Of a DNA stretch of 64,000 nucleotides, positions 25,950-34,077 are shown in pieces. The stretch is taken from contig JBDRCC010000001.1 in assembly GCA_043822065.1 (NCBI GenBank), positions 1-64,000 on the forward strand, in the 5' to 3' direction. The DNA is from JBDRCC01 sp043822065 [NCBI: archaeon] (lineage in GTDB: Archaea > Undinarchaeota > CAZHTU01). Position numbers and translations under genes: made by a program. How positions within the stretch are numbered: position 1 is the first letter of the stretch; the number at the start of each line of letters is the position of its first letter. The notes beneath the pieces were generated by a model, which was not told the DNA's origin, made no database searches, and saw only the letters and a list, made by a program, of their open reading frames with translations.

Positions 25950-27647
25950 ATGTGGGATGACTTCAAAGCCGAGGTAAAGAAAGAGGTAAATTTTGCGCTT
26001 AAGGAGCTCGACGCGAGCCTGTCAATTGACTCGTTTGAGCAGCCGCCGGGAGGCTTCGGCGACCTCAGCACGACGGCGCCGCTCGTCCTTGCCAAAGAGC
26101 TCGGCAGGAAGCCGCGGGACATCGCAAAGGATATGCTTGACATAATCTCGACCAGGAAACACAAGCTTATTTCAAAGGTTGAGGTTGCTGGGCCCGGGTA
26201 TTTGAATTTCTATTTAGATTATGACAAGTCCGCAGGCGTGCTAATTGCGGATGTCCTGAAGAAAAAGGACAACTACGGCAAGAGCGCAGTTGGAAAGAAA
26301 AAGAAGACGCTTGTCGAACACACTTCGGCAAACCCAGACGGTCCTCTGCACGTCGGGCATTTTAGGAACTCTGTCATCGGCGACTGCCTTGCCAGGCTGC
26401 TGAATTTTGGGGGATATGACGCGTCCACCGAGTTTTACGTTAATGACGGCGGAAGGCAGATGGGAGTCTGCCTCTGGTCGTATATGAATTTCCACGCAGG
26501 GGAGAAGCCTGACGGAAAGAAGGACCACTGGGTTGCCAAGGTCTATATTGACGGGAACAAGAGGCTTGAGGGAAATGAGGAAGGGGAAAAGCAGGTTGCG
26601 CAGCTCCTTTTGGATTATGCCGCAGGAAAGCACCAGGAAACCTGGAGCAAGGTAGTCGACTGGTGCCTTGAGGGGCACAAGCAGACGCTTGAGGGGCTTG
26701 GGATATCCGTAGACGCTTACCACAAGGAAAGCCGTGAGGTGTGGGACGGCTCCGTAAAAAAGATGATAAAGCTCGTGGAGAAGAGCAAGAATGCGCTGAA
26801 GGATGGGGAGCTCCTCGGAATGGACCTGAAGGAGCACGGCTTCGAAAAGGAGTTCCTGGTCAGGAGGTCGGACGGGACGATACTGTACGGCGCAAAGGAC
26901 CTGGCGTATCATTTTTTCCATAAGGCTGGGCAGGCGGATTGGATGATAAATGTCCTCGGCTCAGACCACAAGCTGTATTACGGGCAGCTGAGGACGGCGC
27001 TGAACCTCCTTGGCGTAAAGCAGAAATTTGACGTCGTGCACTACGAGTTCCTCACCCTGCCGGAAGGGCAGATGAGCACGCGGAGGGGGACATATATCGC
27101 GGTCGACGATCTAATCGCAGAGGCGCGGAAGAGGGCGCTTGCCGAAGTAAAGAAGAGGCGGAGCGACCTTTCGGAGAAGGAGATGCTCAAGATTGCGGAC
27201 GGGGTCGCGGTCGGCGCGCTGAGGTACTCTATAGCCTCGATTTCCCCGGAGAAGCCGATATTTTTCAAATGGGAGGACGCGCTGAACTTTGACAAGAGCT
27301 CCGCCCCCGCGCTCCAGTATACTTTTGCAAGGACGACGAGGATACTTGAAAAGTCGAAGGAGAAGCCGGACCCAAAGGTAAAGTCGCTTGAGGAAAGCGA
27401 AAAGATGCTCGTCAGGAAGATTGCAAGGTTCCAGGAGACTGTTGAAAAGGCGGCGAGCGAGCTCCGACCGCACGTAATCGCTAACTACGCCGACGAGCTG
27501 AACACGGCGTTCAAGGATTTTTACGCAAAGTGCCAGGTCATTGGCTCTGACAAGGAGGCGCAGCGGCTTGCAATAGTAAAGGCAGTCAACCAGGTAATGA
27601 AGAACTGCCTGAATATCCTGGGCATTGAGCCGCTGGCGGTGATGTAA
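25950..27647 (+). CDS. argS: Arginyl-tRNA synthetase
   Basis: 565 residues from the ATG at 25950; the frame is open further upstream, but that stretch is the tRNA-Arg gene. Class I synthetase: EHTSANPDGPLHVGHFRNSVIGD carries the HxGH motif, and YEFLTLPEGQMSTRRGTYI stands for the KMSK region, degenerate as often in ArgRS. The anticodon-binding domain is at the C-terminus (SSAPALQYTFARTTRILEK). Preceded by tRNA-Arg(GCG) and followed with no gap by a PfkB kinase. Confidence 0.96.
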   Translation: MWDDFKAEVKKEVNFALKELDASLSIDSFEQPPGGFGDLSTTAPLVLAKELGRKPRDIAKDMLDIISTRKHKLISKVEVAGPGYLNFYLDYDKSAGVLIADVLKKKDNYGKSAVGKKKKTLVEHTSANPDGPLHVGHFRNSVIGDCLARLLNFGGYDASTEFYVNDGGRQMGVCLWSYMNFHAGEKPDGKKDHWVAKVYIDGNKRLEGNEEGEKQVAQLLLDYAAGKHQETWSKVVDWCLEGHKQTLEGLGISVDAYHKESREVWDGSVKKMIKLVEKSKNALKDGELLGMDLKEHGFEKEFLVRRSDGTILYGAKDLAYHFFHKAGQADWMINVLGSDHKLYYGQLRTALNLLGVKQKFDVVHYEFLTLPEGQMSTRRGTYIAVDDLIAEARKRALAEVKKRRSDLSEKEMLKIADGVAVGALRYSIASISPEKPIFFKWEDALNFDKSSAPALQYTFARTTRILEKSKEKPDPKVKSLEESEKMLVRKIARFQETVEKAASELRPHVIANYADELNTAFKDFYAKCQVIGSDKEAQRLAIVKAVNQVMKNCLNILGIEPLAVM

Positions 27648-28514
27648 ATGATAGTCTCCTGCGGGCACACGGCTTACGACAATATCTTTCGGCTCAAGGT
27701 CCTTCCTGAGCTGAACGGCTCCTGCGTCGTCGACCAGTTTGGCAGGCACTTTGGCGGCGGCGGGGCAAACGTCGCAGTGGCACTGGCAAAGCTTGGACTG
27801 AAGGTGAAGCTGTTCTCAACCGCCGGAGAGGACTTCACGGGGTCGGAATACGAGAAGTCGCTAATCAAGAGCAAGGTGGACATTGAGCACGTGACCATAG
27901 CCGACGAGAAGACTGCCGAAAGCTGGATGTACTTCGACGAAATGCAGCGCTACAAATGCTTCTTTTACTGGGGCGCGTCAAGGTTTTTGCAGTACTTCAA
28001 GGTCCCGACGGACATACGGAAGCACGACTTCTTTTTCAACGCCCTTGACCCGCAGTTTGTCAGGGCGAACATAGGGCTTGTCAAGGGGAAAGTCGCGTTC
28101 GACCCGTCGTATGACATATACCTCTACACGAAGGAGGACTTCGCTAAGATACTGCCGAGGGTGGACTACCTTTTCCTCAACGAGCACGAGTACCCGATTG
28201 TTATGAAGAACAGCGGCCTGACGAAGAACAAGATACTAAGGAAAGTGGGCACAATGGTTGTCTCAAAAGGCTCCGCCGGCTGCGAGGTCCACACCGAGAG
28301 CCATGTCCGGATGGTCCCAACTCCGCCAGTCGACGTCGTTGACACAGTCGGCGCAGGCGACGCGCACCGAGCAGGCTTTATGGCCGGCATAGAGAAGGGC
28401 TACAGCGAAGTGGAAGCAGCCAAAATTGGAAACTTCGTCGCGTCATTTTCCATACAGGAATTCGGGGCGCAGGCGCGGCTCCCCACGTGGGAAGAAGTCG
28501 AAAAGCTCCTTTAG
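27648..28514 (+). CDS. PfkB-family carbohydrate/nucleoside kinase
   Basis: 288 residues. Ribokinase fold: GGGGANVAVALAKLGLKV near the N-terminus, and the C-terminal signature VDVVDTVGAGDAHRAGFMAG, with the catalytic Asp in GAGDA. Starts at the base after the argS stop. Substrate undecided: small archaeal members phosphorylate ribose, nucleosides, or sugars. Confidence 0.87.
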   Translation: MIVSCGHTAYDNIFRLKVLPELNGSCVVDQFGRHFGGGGANVAVALAKLGLKVKLFSTAGEDFTGSEYEKSLIKSKVDIEHVTIADEKTAESWMYFDEMQRYKCFFYWGASRFLQYFKVPTDIRKHDFFFNALDPQFVRANIGLVKGKVAFDPSYDIYLYTKEDFAKILPRVDYLFLNEHEYPIVMKNSGLTKNKILRKVGTMVVSKGSAGCEVHTESHVRMVPTPPVDVVDTVGAGDAHRAGFMAGIEKGYSEVEAAKIGNFVASFSIQEFGAQARLPTWEEVEKLL

Positions 28515-28566
28515 GCTACTGCCCCGCAGAAACTAATTTAAGCCGGCTTAGTCTTATAGGTATTAC

Positions 28567-28643
28567 GGGCCTGTAGCGCAGACTGGAAGCGCGAGTGGCT
28601 TCGGACCACTAGGTCGGGGGTTCAAATCCCTCCAGGCCCGCCA
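28567..28643 (+). tRNA. tRNA-Arg(TCG)
   Basis: Acceptor GGGCCTG/CAGGCCC, G73 and an encoded CCA; anticodon stem AGTGG/CCACT around CTTCGGA (anticodon TCG); T arm GGGGG-TTCAAAT-CCCTC. No intron. TATA-like aatttaagc about 30 bp upstream. Followed by a duplicated copy of its own 3' end. Confidence 0.9.
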
Positions 28644-28733
28644 TAATATTTGTAGGTGGTTTTCTTTGGGGTAATGCATAGACCTTTCTTTTTCTAAAAG
28701 AAAGGGATTCGCTGAAAATCCCTCCAGGCCCGC
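28644..28733 (+). repeat. tRNA-Arg(TCG)-associated element: palindrome plus 18-bp copy of the tRNA 3' end
   Basis: After the tRNA come GGTTTTCTTT, a 10-bp stem-loop CCTTTCTTTT-TCT-AAAAGAAAGG, and then an exact copy (28716-28733) of the tRNA's last 18 bases AAATCCCTCCAGGCCCGC (28624-28641). Same order as the element after tRNA-Arg(TCT) at 37505. Could be a remnant of site-specific integration at the tRNA 3' end, or a small repeat family. Confidence 0.7.
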
Positions 28734-28746
28734 TTATTTTCAGTTT

Positions 28747-29997
28747 TTATGCCGTTGGGTCTGCGACCTTTCCGATGAAAATGATGTTCCCGGTCTCTGT
28801 TTCCTGTATGATAAAGAGGAAGGGGTGGTCCGCGCGGAATATTTTAGGGGGCATGGGAAACCCCGTAAACTTCATTGCGACACCCGTTGCTGCTGCGACC
28901 TCGGTTCCCTCTTCGTTGACATCGATGTAAGCCTGGTGGAGCACTATGCCAATGTAAAGGTTCCGCGTGCCGTCCATCCCAGAAAAGTCTGCCTTGGCTG
29001 GCGAGAACGCCGTTGGCATTCCCATGGAGATTAGGCTGTTTGTCAGGTCGTATTTGGTCTCAAAGGTGAACTTCGGGAGATAAACATCGACATCTTCGGC
29101 TTGCAGCTTGGCTCTCCACTCGCTTAGTTTCTCAAGGGACAGTGAATTTTCTAAGGCGGAAATATCCCCATCTTTTGGCAGGAGAACCAGCATGGAGAGC
29201 TGCTCTCCCACGTAGGGCATTTCAAGTATCTGGAGGTCATCCGTTTCTGTATATTTAAAGTTGGCTTCTTCCCCCGTCAGCTTCATCATTGGAACCTTGA
29301 CAGTTTTGTAAGGGCTGACGCGGAAGTCTTCGTCCCTGGTGTCCGCCTTGTCAAACTGCTTGAGCCAGTCGCCCTTGAAGTAAACCGCATTTGTAAGCAC
29401 GAAGCTTGTGTCTGGGGTTATTGTGCCCTCTGGAAACAGGTCTTTTATTTTGTTGTTAGTCTGACCTTCGACCCATGTGTTGATTGTGATGCGCGATTTC
29501 TCGGTTTCCCGGAGAAAGTCAACATTGGTTGCCTTCCCGCCATAGTATGATTCGACTGTGGTGAGGTACCCGTCCAGGAACTTGTAATCCTGCTGGGCCC
29601 AGAGGGCATTCGCAGTGTGGAGCTTGTACGCCTTGCCCTCTGCATTTAGCCGGTTGTAAAGGCTGGCGAAGGATGAGCGGCGGGCGGTGTCGTCTTCTGG
29701 AAAGTGGAATACGCCCAGCATCTCCTCTGCTGTCTCGCCGCGGGCGCCTTCGTATGCCATGGCTAACGCCGTGGAAATGCTCCAGGGGGAAATGAATAGG
29801 TTCTCGCCATCGGCTTTCAGTTCAGAATACGCGGCCAGGGCAAATTGCGTATTTGAGCCTATAAGCCCGCTGACCCCCTCCGGTGTTGCCTGGCTATCGT
29901 CTGCTGGTTGAGGGGAGGCTGGCGGCCTATCGCCGGTGCAGCCCATTGCAAGAACAAGGGCAAGCAGAAGCCATACGGGGAGGATTCCATTCTTCAT
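28747..29997 (-). CDS. Lipoprotein serpin (serine protease inhibitor)
   Basis: 416 residues. Lipoprotein-like signal (LLLALVLAMGC) and a Pro/Ser-rich linker place it outside the membrane. Serpin fold: FAAY-type start, FLTNAVYFKGDWLKQF, then the hinge of the reactive loop EEGTEVAAATGVAMKFTGFP, then ADHPFLFIIQETETGNIIFIGKV. The small residues of the hinge fit an inhibitory serpin; counting from the hinge puts P1 near the Lys-Phe-Thr stretch, so specificity is uncertain. Serpins are patchy in archaea. Transcribed alone. Confidence 0.93.
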   Translation of the reverse strand: MKNGILPVWLLLALVLAMGCTGDRPPASPQPADDSQATPEGVSGLIGSNTQFALAAYSELKADGENLFISPWSISTALAMAYEGARGETAEEMLGVFHFPEDDTARRSSFASLYNRLNAEGKAYKLHTANALWAQQDYKFLDGYLTTVESYYGGKATNVDFLRETEKSRITINTWVEGQTNNKIKDLFPEGTITPDTSFVLTNAVYFKGDWLKQFDKADTRDEDFRVSPYKTVKVPMMKLTGEEANFKYTETDDLQILEMPYVGEQLSMLVLLPKDGDISALENSLSLEKLSEWRAKLQAEDVDVYLPKFTFETKYDLTNSLISMGMPTAFSPAKADFSGMDGTRNLYIGIVLHQAYIDVNEEGTEVAAATGVAMKFTGFPMPPKIFRADHPFLFIIQETETGNIIFIGKVADPTA

Positions 29998-30137
29998 TGT
30001 ACCTAGTAGATAAGCGCGGCGTTATATAATTTTTTTGTTTTGCAGGGCGGCAGGGGAAAAGCTTAGCTAGGGGATGCGGGCTGGTTTCAGAGTTTAGAAA
30101 CCAGCATATTTATTAATGACTCTGAGTATCCTAAATT

Positions 30138-30809
30138 ATGATAAAGCTAAAGGACTGGATAACCCTTGCAAACCTTGCGTTTGGGTTTGCCGCGATAATA
30201 TTTATTCTAGAGGGGGACTACCAGACGGGCACCAGGTTCATACTCCTCGCCGCGCTTGCGGACGGAAGCGACGGATTCATCTCAAGGAAGTTCTCAAAGC
30301 CTGACGACTACGGGCGTGAGCTTGACTCGCTATGCGACTTAGTCTCATTCGGCGTCGCGCCGGCTCTTTTGATATACAAGTCGATTGTGGGCGGGTTCCT
30401 CGGGATATTCGTCGGGCTCGCGCTCCTTTCAGCAGCAGCCCTGCGGCTTGCGAGGTTCAACCTGGTTTCAGGAGGGGACCGCTCGCTTTTCATCGGTCTC
30501 CCGGTTCCGGCATCCGCGATACTTGTCGTGACCTACTTCAATACTCACATAGTGCTTGAGAGGTACCTCATAACCGCGTTCCTGCTTTTCCTTGCCCTGC
30601 TTAACATAAGCGAGTTCAGGTACCCAAGCCAGAAGAGGGGCCTGAAGAAGCGGCAGGTTCTTGCGCTGGTCATAATTATCGGGTTCTTCCTGTACTATGT
30701 AAAGGAGGGGCTCATGTGGAACTTCCTGTTTGTGTCTGGCGTGATATACCTGATGGCGCCGCTGTATTACGGCATAAGAAAGTATATTCCGCCTAGGCTC
30801 CAGCTATAA
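30138..30809 (+). CDS. pssA: CDP-alcohol phosphatidyltransferase, probable archaetidylserine synthase
   Basis: 223 residues, six to eight TM helices. The CDP-alcohol transferase signature is seen as DGSDGFISRKFSKPDDYGRE followed by LDSLCDLVSFGVAPALL, matching PssA-type enzymes (Ser replaces the usual Ala before Arg). It would join CDP-archaeol and serine. Its 3' end overlaps the convergent decarboxylase gene by 17 bp, and CDP-archaeol synthase is next to that, forming a lipid head-group cluster. Confidence 0.87.
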   Translation: MIKLKDWITLANLAFGFAAIIFILEGDYQTGTRFILLAALADGSDGFISRKFSKPDDYGRELDSLCDLVSFGVAPALLIYKSIVGGFLGIFVGLALLSAAALRLARFNLVSGGDRSLFIGLPVPASAILVVTYFNTHIVLERYLITAFLLFLALLNISEFRYPSQKRGLKKRQVLALVIIIGFFLYYVKEGLMWNFLFVSGVIYLMAPLYYGIRKYIPPRLQL

Positions 30810-31395
30810 CTGAGATTCCTGCCTTCAGCTTGTCCCCTTTGGAAACTTTTGGCTTAAGCCTTGGAGGGAGGGTGACATCGCACCGCGAGCCGAAGCGTAT
30901 CATGCCGAAGCGCTGGCCTTGCGAGAGCGTATCGTTTTCTGAAACCCAGGTGACAATCCGCCTTGCAAGGATTCCGGCAAAGCGCTCGATTTTTAGGTTC
31001 CCTGATTTTGTTTTGAGGGTTATTGCCTCCCTCTCGTTTTCTGAGGATTTTTTCGAGAATGCCGGGGCAAATGTACCTCTCTGGTAGGATATCTTGAGGA
31101 CCTTTCCATCACAGGGCATGCGGCTTATGTGGACGTTGAACGGCGACAAGAAGACGGATATCCTGTTCTTTGAAACAGAAACGACAGTTCCGTCCGTCGG
31201 CGAGAGCAAGCCAGGGATTTTTTTAATCCTGCGCTCAGGGTCGCGGAAAAAGTAGATTGTAAAACAGAGGAACGCGAAAGAAAGCCAGAATATGTACCTT
31301 GAAATGGCTGTTTGGAATGCGTAATACGCTAAGCCTATGGAGGCAGTTAGCGCAAGGACTGGGATGATGATTACGGAGGAGCCCCTCGCGAGCAT
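30793..31395 (-). CDS. asd: Archaetidylserine decarboxylase proenzyme (PSD type)
   Basis: 200 residues. Two N-terminal TM segments, YFFRDPERRI, LSPTDGTVVSV, and HISRMPCDGKV are PSD-family landmarks. The self-cleavage site is FGSR (Gly-Ser), where the Ser becomes the pyruvoyl group. Turns archaetidylserine into archaetidylethanolamine. The ATG overlaps the CDP-archaeol synthase stop by one base (TGATG), so they are coupled. Confidence 0.9.
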   Translation of the reverse strand: MLARGSSVIIIPVLALTASIGLAYYAFQTAISRYIFWLSFAFLCFTIYFFRDPERRIKKIPGLLSPTDGTVVSVSKNRISVFLSPFNVHISRMPCDGKVLKISYQRGTFAPAFSKKSSENEREAITLKTKSGNLKIERFAGILARRIVTWVSENDTLSQGQRFGMIRFGSRCDVTLPPRLKPKVSKGDKLKAGISVIAGA

Positions 31396-31895
31396 CAGTA
31401 TGGAACCTCCTTGAGCTTGGCAAGGTACGCGAGTATGTTGAAGCTCCTGTGGATGAGGGGGGTTACAAGGATTAGGAAAGCGGCCTGCACCGGGTTCACA
31501 TGTATCCGGATGCTTACAAAGAGAAGTGCGAATATTATAAACATAATCTGGTCAAGGATACTCGCATTTGCGCCTGACGTGAAGCCGAGCCGCCTTTTGA
31601 TGAAGCTGCCGAAGATATCACCAAATATCGTTCCAGACGCGAGCAGGAAGGCTGAGCCGGCTGTAAGCTGGCTTGCGAGAGGATATGCTGCGAGGAACGG
31701 CGCCGATAGGAAGTATGCGGCAGTGCCGCAGAGTATTCCAAGGACTGTGCCGCGGATGGTCTTTCCCTTTCCAAGTATAGGCCTGCCGTCGCGGAATTTT
31801 TTCCCGAAGTCGAGCGGCCTGCCTCCGCCAAAAAGGACGGGGGAGGCGTTAGCAACGTAGGCAGGGATGATAAACAGGAATGCGTCAACGAGCAT
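31395..31895 (-). CDS. carS: CDP-archaeol synthase (CarS/DUF46)
   Basis: 166 residues from the ATG at 31895, favoured because a TATA-like tttaaatc lies ~25-30 bp upstream; an upstream TTG (31910) is possible. Polytopic membrane enzyme that activates digeranylgeranylglycerol phosphate with CTP. Signature AYVANASPVLFGGGRPLDFG and DGRPILGKGKTIRG are well conserved. First gene of the carS-asd pair; provides the substrate of both CDP-alcohol transferases nearby. Confidence 0.92.
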   Translation of the reverse strand: MLVDAFLFIIPAYVANASPVLFGGGRPLDFGKKFRDGRPILGKGKTIRGTVLGILCGTAAYFLSAPFLAAYPLASQLTAGSAFLLASGTIFGDIFGSFIKRRLGFTSGANASILDQIMFIIFALLFVSIRIHVNPVQAAFLILVTPLIHRSFNILAYLAKLKEVPY

Positions 31896-31965
31896 GGCTT
31901 GGCTAAGCAAATTATTGATTTAAAGGTTTGGGTAAATATTTAATAAGGCTGGGTTTAGTCGTATT

Positions 31966-32667
31966 ATGCCCCTAAACGACTACAGGAAGCAGGCGGACGT
32001 GGTTCTCATGCCGCTTGCAAGGCGATGGATCGACATAAGCCCCAACAAATTCAGCGCCATGTCGATGTTCTGCGCAGTCCTCGCCGGGCTGTGCTTTTAC
32101 CTTGGCGGGTGGCTGCTTGTTGGCGCGGCTGTTTTTGTTTTCCTAAACGCGCTGTTTGACGCCGTTGACGGGAAGATAGCAAGGCTGACAAAGAACACGA
32201 CCCAGAGGGGGGACTTTTTGGACCATATAATCGACAGGTATTCTGACATCGTCATCCTGCTTGGGATAATGTACTCTGCCTACGGGCACGTGGGGCTCGG
32301 AGTGTTCGCGATAATAGGCACCGTAATGACAAGCTACATAGGCACCCAGGCTGAGGCGAGCGGCGGAAAGCGCGAACGGGGAGGCCTGCTAGGGAGGGCG
32401 GACCGGATTGTGATAGTAATGTTCCTGCCGCTGGTGCAGGGAGCCATGCTGATGTACGGTACGCTGGTGCAGGGATTCATGCTGATGTACGGTACGCTGG
32501 TGCCGGGATTCATGCTGATGTACGGCATTGGGCAATTTTACGGGCTTTACCTGACCGGCTGGGTCCTGCTGCTTCTTGCATTAACAGGAAACTACACTGC
32601 GTTCAGGAGGTTCCAGCTGACCTGGTCGCGGATTGGCGGGAAGAAGTATAGGGGGGAAAAACTGTGA
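31966..32667 (+). CDS. CDP-alcohol phosphatidyltransferase with internal repeat (archaetidylinositol-phosphate-synthase-like)
   Basis: 233 residues. Signature FDAVDGKIARLTKNTTQRGD then FLDHIIDRYSD, the complete DG-AR-G-D-D motif with both Asp pairs. Closest in style to archaeal archaetidylinositol-phosphate or archaetidylglycerol-phosphate synthases; head group not decided. Residues ~156-188 contain three tandem copies of an 11-residue unit (LVQGFMLMYGT) in a membrane region, coded by nearly identical DNA. TATA-like aaatatttaataagg upstream. Overlaps the CBS gene by 4 nt (GTGA). Confidence 0.87.
   Translation: MPLNDYRKQADVVLMPLARRWIDISPNKFSAMSMFCAVLAGLCFYLGGWLLVGAAVFVFLNALFDAVDGKIARLTKNTTQRGDFLDHIIDRYSDIVILLGIMYSAYGHVGLGVFAIIGTVMTSYIGTQAEASGGKRERGGLLGRADRIVIVMFLPLVQGAMLMYGTLVQGFMLMYGTLVPGFMLMYGIGQFYGLYLTGWVLLLLALTGNYTAFRRFQLTWSRIGGKKYRGEKL
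32431..32529 (+). repeat. Three 33-bp tandem repeats inside the CDP-alcohol transferase gene
   Basis: Units at 32431-32463, 32464-32496 and 32497-32529 each begin CTGGTGC and continue CATGCTGATGTACGG. They differ at only a few bases and keep the frame, adding 11 residues each. Near-identity at DNA level means a recent expansion. Confidence 0.9.
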
Positions 32668-33095
32668 ACGTTGAAGAGGTAATGACCAAGGACGTCGTCG
32701 TCATAACAAAGGGCGCCAGTGTGAAAGACGCAATAGACTCGATTGTCCAGTTCCACGTCGGCTGCGTGCTTGTCATTGAGAACAGCACCGCAATCGGCAT
32801 AGTGACCGAGCGGGACGTCCTCAAGAAGGTCATCTCGCCAGGGAAGGACCCCAACCTCCTAAAGGTGGAGGACATAATGTCCACGCCACTGGTCACGGTT
32901 GAGCCAGACAGCAGCATAGAAGCGGCAGGGGCACTGATGGTCGAGAACAATATCAAGAAGCTGCCCGTAGTAAGAGATGGGGAGCTGGTAGGCATACTGA
33001 CTGCGACGGACATCGTAGCTAACGAGCCGCGACATGTCATTGAGCTTTCCGAGCTGATGCTGAAAAGCGGCGTTGAAGCAGGCGTTGGTGGCTAA
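32664..33095 (+). CDS. Tandem CBS-domain protein
   Basis: 143 residues from a GTG that overlaps the preceding stop (GGGGGG ribosome site). Two CBS motifs: MTKDVVVITKGASVKDAID with GIVTERDVLKKVI, and MSTPLVTVEPDSSIEAAG with LVGILTATDIV. Such stand-alone pairs bind adenosine nucleotides and act as energy sensors; target unknown. Overlaps the HtpX start by one base. Confidence 0.9.
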   Translation: MNVEEVMTKDVVVITKGASVKDAIDSIVQFHVGCVLVIENSTAIGIVTERDVLKKVISPGKDPNLLKVEDIMSTPLVTVEPDSSIEAAGALMVENNIKKLPVVRDGELVGILTATDIVANEPRHVIELSELMLKSGVEAGVGG

Positions 33096-34060
33096 TGGGA
33101 ACCCTAAAACTGAAGGCGACAATGCTTTTGACGTTTTTTCTGGTATTTGGCGTCCTATTTGCGTTCCTGTCTATTGTTTCGCTTTACTTCGGCTTTGGCG
33201 CATACGGGGCGCTTTTCATAAGCCTATTTTTTGTCACGGCGCAATGGTATTTCAGCCCCAAGCTGATAAGATGGTCCACCAAGATGCAGCCGCTCCAAAA
33301 GGGCGAGAACGCCTTTCTTGAGAACGCTGTCGAAGACCTTGCCAGGGAGGCTGGAATCCCGGCGCCGCAGATTGCAATAGTCCCGGACCCGACGCCAAAC
33401 GCGTTTGTCTTCGGAAGGACTGTGAAGAGCTCCATGCTGGCAGTCCACCAGGGGCTTTTGAACACGCTCAGCAAGGATGAGGTCAAGGCAGTGCTCGCCC
33501 ACGAGATAGGGCACCTGAAGCACAGGGACTGCCAGCTGATGACTGTTGTCTCTGCCATTCCGCTGGTGGCATACATGATGTGGAGGAGCACGTTCTTCAC
33601 CAGGCGGCGGAGCAAGGGGGGCGGAGCAATGATTGCGGTGGGGATAGCCTCGCTCCTGGTTTATTTCCTTTCACAGCTTCTTGTCCTTTCCCTGAGCCGG
33701 CTTAGGGAGTATTATGCCGACGCATATTCGGCGAAGGCGACGGGAAAGCCGTCCGACCTCGGAAGCGCACTTACCAAGATAAGCCTCGGGCTTTCAAGGG
33801 CGGAGAAGACCGGGAACTTGAGGGCTTTTTACATAGGGGACCCGATAACCGCAAGGCGGGAAATATCTGCCGTGGCAAACCGCTCAAGCCAGTATGATGT
33901 GAACGGGGACGGAGTCCTGGACGACGCGGAGCTCCAGCGCGCCCTGAAGGAGGAGTCTGCGAGCAGGGGCGCAAGGCTGCTTGAGCTTTTCTCGACCCAT
34001 CCAAGGGTATTCAGGCGCCTGGACGCGCTTAAAAAAATAGAAGGGGAGTTAGCCGCTTAG
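33095..34060 (+). CDS. htpX: HtpX-like M48 membrane metalloprotease with an EF-hand-like insert
   Basis: 321 residues. Two N-terminal TM helices, catalytic LAHEIGHLKHRD (HExxH), two further TM helices and the third zinc ligand Glu in LREYYADAYSA. Membrane protein quality control. Between the protease core and the conserved STHPRVFRRLDAL tail lies DVNGDGVLDDAELQ, a full EF-hand calcium-loop pattern (D-x-N-x-D-G-x-x-D-x-x-E), unusual for HtpX and possibly a calcium-sensing insert. Confidence 0.93.
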   Translation: MGTLKLKATMLLTFFLVFGVLFAFLSIVSLYFGFGAYGALFISLFFVTAQWYFSPKLIRWSTKMQPLQKGENAFLENAVEDLAREAGIPAPQIAIVPDPTPNAFVFGRTVKSSMLAVHQGLLNTLSKDEVKAVLAHEIGHLKHRDCQLMTVVSAIPLVAYMMWRSTFFTRRRSKGGGAMIAVGIASLLVYFLSQLLVLSLSRLREYYADAYSAKATGKPSDLGSALTKISLGLSRAEKTGNLRAFYIGDPITARREISAVANRSSQYDVNGDGVLDDAELQRALKEESASRGARLLELFSTHPRVFRRLDALKKIEGELAA

Positions 34061-34077
34061 GCTAACCCGCTATTTTC

